Shown here piece after piece: positions 62,401 to 64,000 of a stretch of 64,000 bases of DNA. A program made the position numbers and the translations under genes. The stretch is taken from NCBI RefSeq assembly GCF_963259705.1, contig NC_081840.1:101600626-101664625 (forward strand), given 5' to 3'. Under the pieces are notes generated by a model, which searched no databases, had not been told where the DNA came from, and was given only the letters and a program-made list of their open reading frames with translations. Origin of the DNA: Myotis daubentonii. Lineage: Eukaryota; Chordata; Mammalia; Chiroptera; Vespertilionidae. Position 1 is the first letter of the stretch. Each line of letters starts with the position of its first letter.

Positions 62401-63215
62401 TTTAACAAATTAAATTAAAAAAAACTTTATTTTTCCCATCACCATTTATCCCCACTATGTCCTCTTCTACCTCCACCCACCCCCTCCAACCTCATAATCA
62501 CCACTCTGTTGCCATGCCCATGAATTATCTCTCTCTTTTGTCTTTTGTGCTCAATCCCTCCACCCCATCCAACATCCTCCCAGCCCCCCATTCCACCCCC
62601 CACCCTGACACACACACAAACACACCAGAGCTATCTGCCTTTCTGTCTATCTATGAGTCTGTCTCTATTTTCCTTGATAGTTTAGTTTGTACATCAGATT
62701 CCACATATGAGTGAAATCATATGGTATTTATCTTTCTCTGACTGGCTTCTTTCACTTAGCATAATGCTCTCCAGGGCCATCCATGTCATTGCAAAGGGTA
62801 AGATTTCCTTCTATTTTTTTTTTGCCAAGTAGTATTCCATTGTGTAAATATACCAGAGCTTTTTTAGTGACTCATCTACTGATGGGCACTAGGCTGCTTC
62901 CAAATCTTGGTTTTGTAAATAATGCTTCAATGAACATACTGGTATGTACATTCTTTCAAATTAGTGTTTTGAGTTTCTTTGGATAAATTTCCAGAAGTGG
63001 AGTCCCTATATCATAAGGAAGTTCCATTTTTAATTTTTGAGGTAACTCCATACTGCTTTCCACAGTGGCTATACCAGTCTGCATTCCCAATAACAGTGCA
63101 CAAGTGTTTATTTCCCTCAAAATCCTCACCAACACTTGTTTGTTGATTTCATTGATGATAGCTATTCTGACAGGTATGAGGTGGTATGTCATTGTGGTTT
63201 GTTTTCTTAAACCTA
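62401..63215 (-). mobile_element. L1 3' end, ORF2 tail
   Basis: Antisense 3' UTR and ORF2 C-terminus (62956-63192 reads ELPYDIGTPLLEIYPKKLKT). Stops and frame breaks; truncated at about 63215. Confidence 0.78.
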
Positions 63216-64000
63216 AAATACATTTCTATATAATTACTTAAGTATTTTATACTGCAATGAGTATATTTTATTAAAAATTTTTTGGATACAGATATTATTG
63301 CAGGAGTCCCCCTCTTGCCAATTTCCCATCTTAAGCCTCCCCTGCCTCACCTTTTTTGGCCTTTACAAAATTGTTTTCCATGTCCATGGGGTATGCATAT
63401 ATGGAAAAGGGGAGTTCTTTAGTGATTTCCTTTTTCTTCTTTATTTAGTCACTCCACCCCACCCCACCTCCTGCCCTAAGGGACCAGCCAATCTGTTGTA
63501 TTTATTCATGCTTTGGTTTCATTTTGTTTGTCAGTGTATCTTGTTCATTAGATTCCACATATTAGTGAGATTATATGATATTTGTCTTTCTCTGACTGGC
63601 TTATTTCATTTAGCATAATGGTCTCCAGGTCCATCCATCCTTTTACAATTGGTAAGACTTCCTTTTTTTTTTTTTTTTTTTTTTTTTTACAGCTAGGTAG
63701 TATTCCATTGTGTAAATGTACCATAGCATTTTTATCCACTTATCTGCTGATGAACACTTGGGCTGTTTTCAGATCTTGTCTATTGTAAATAATGCTTCTC
63801 TGAACATAGGGGTGAATATATTCTTTCTGACTGGTGTATTGGGATTCTTAGGATATATTCCCAGAAGTGGGATCACTGGGTCAAAGGAAAGTTCAATTTT
63901 AAATGTTTTTAGGACACTCCATACTGTTTTCCATAGTGGTTATACCAGTCTGCATTCCCACCAGCAATACACAAGGTTTCCCTTTTTTCCACAACCTCAT
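63216..64000 (-). mobile_element. L1 3' end running off the window
   Basis: A further antisense L1 3' UTR starts near 63260. The ORF2 tail (ATTCCATTGTGTAAATGTAC, CCCAGAAGTGGGATCACTGG) continues past the window edge. It contains a 26-base T run. Confidence 0.78.
63663..63688. repeat. Poly(T) tract (26 T)
   Basis: An uninterrupted run of 26 T within an L1 ORF2 tail. It is an expansion of the shorter T run (TTCTTTTTTATAGC) in other copies. Confidence 0.92.

Overview
The window reads as intronic DNA of a vespertilionid (evening) bat. Three repeat signatures point there together: non-autonomous HeliBat-type Helitrons (5' TC, 3' hairpin then CTAG, A^T target), Ves tRNA-derived SINEs, and hAT/SPIN DNA transposons. 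Among mammals, Helitron amplification is known from vespertilionid bats. No prokaryotic or plasmid feature, CRISPR array or intact cellular gene was seen; well over three quarters of the window is transposable element.

The only host coding signal is on the + strand: four short internal exons (4229-4336, 4727-4855, 38128-38238, 57850-57960). All are open, flanked by AG/GT, and symmetric phase 1-1. Three lie in paralogous units that share about 1 kb of intron sequence, so this is a gene growing by tandem duplication of an exon with its flanks. The peptides are charged and Lys/Glu-rich and resemble, from memory, the repeated C-terminal exons of the testis coiled-coil gene CCDC7. That name is tentative.

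Layout. 0-7.8 kb: old L1 pieces, Helitrons, Ves SINEs and the first exon unit. 7.8-26.7 kb: a nest on the - strand, in which an L1 (L1-A) carries an endogenous retrovirus RNA retrocopy (10.6-16.7 kb), a SPIN element (17.3 kb) and a full-length L1 (L1-B, 18.4-26.4 kb), which itself carries a HAL1 half-LINE (19.7-21.6 kb). 26.7-37 kb: older L1s on the - strand with a vault-RNA-like retropseudogene, a hAT MITE, a Helitron, a Ves SINE and a 5'-truncated L1. 37-39 kb: second exon unit. 39-56.7 kb: a decayed retrovirus-like pol region with a hAT insertion, split by a roughly 13.5 kb block of HAL1, L1 and Helitron elements. 56.9-58 kb: third exon unit. 58-62 kb: a head-to-tail array of seven Helitron modules inside one L1 3' end. 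62-64 kb: more L1 3' ends.

The most notable points are the exon-unit amplification, the flush Helitron array with a repeated composite junction, the R-to-R-poly(A) retroviral retrocopy with L1-type target duplications, and a tailless vault-RNA-like retropseudogene. Element boundaries are accurate to a few bases where a target duplication or TC/CTAG end is cited, and to tens of bases elsewhere.
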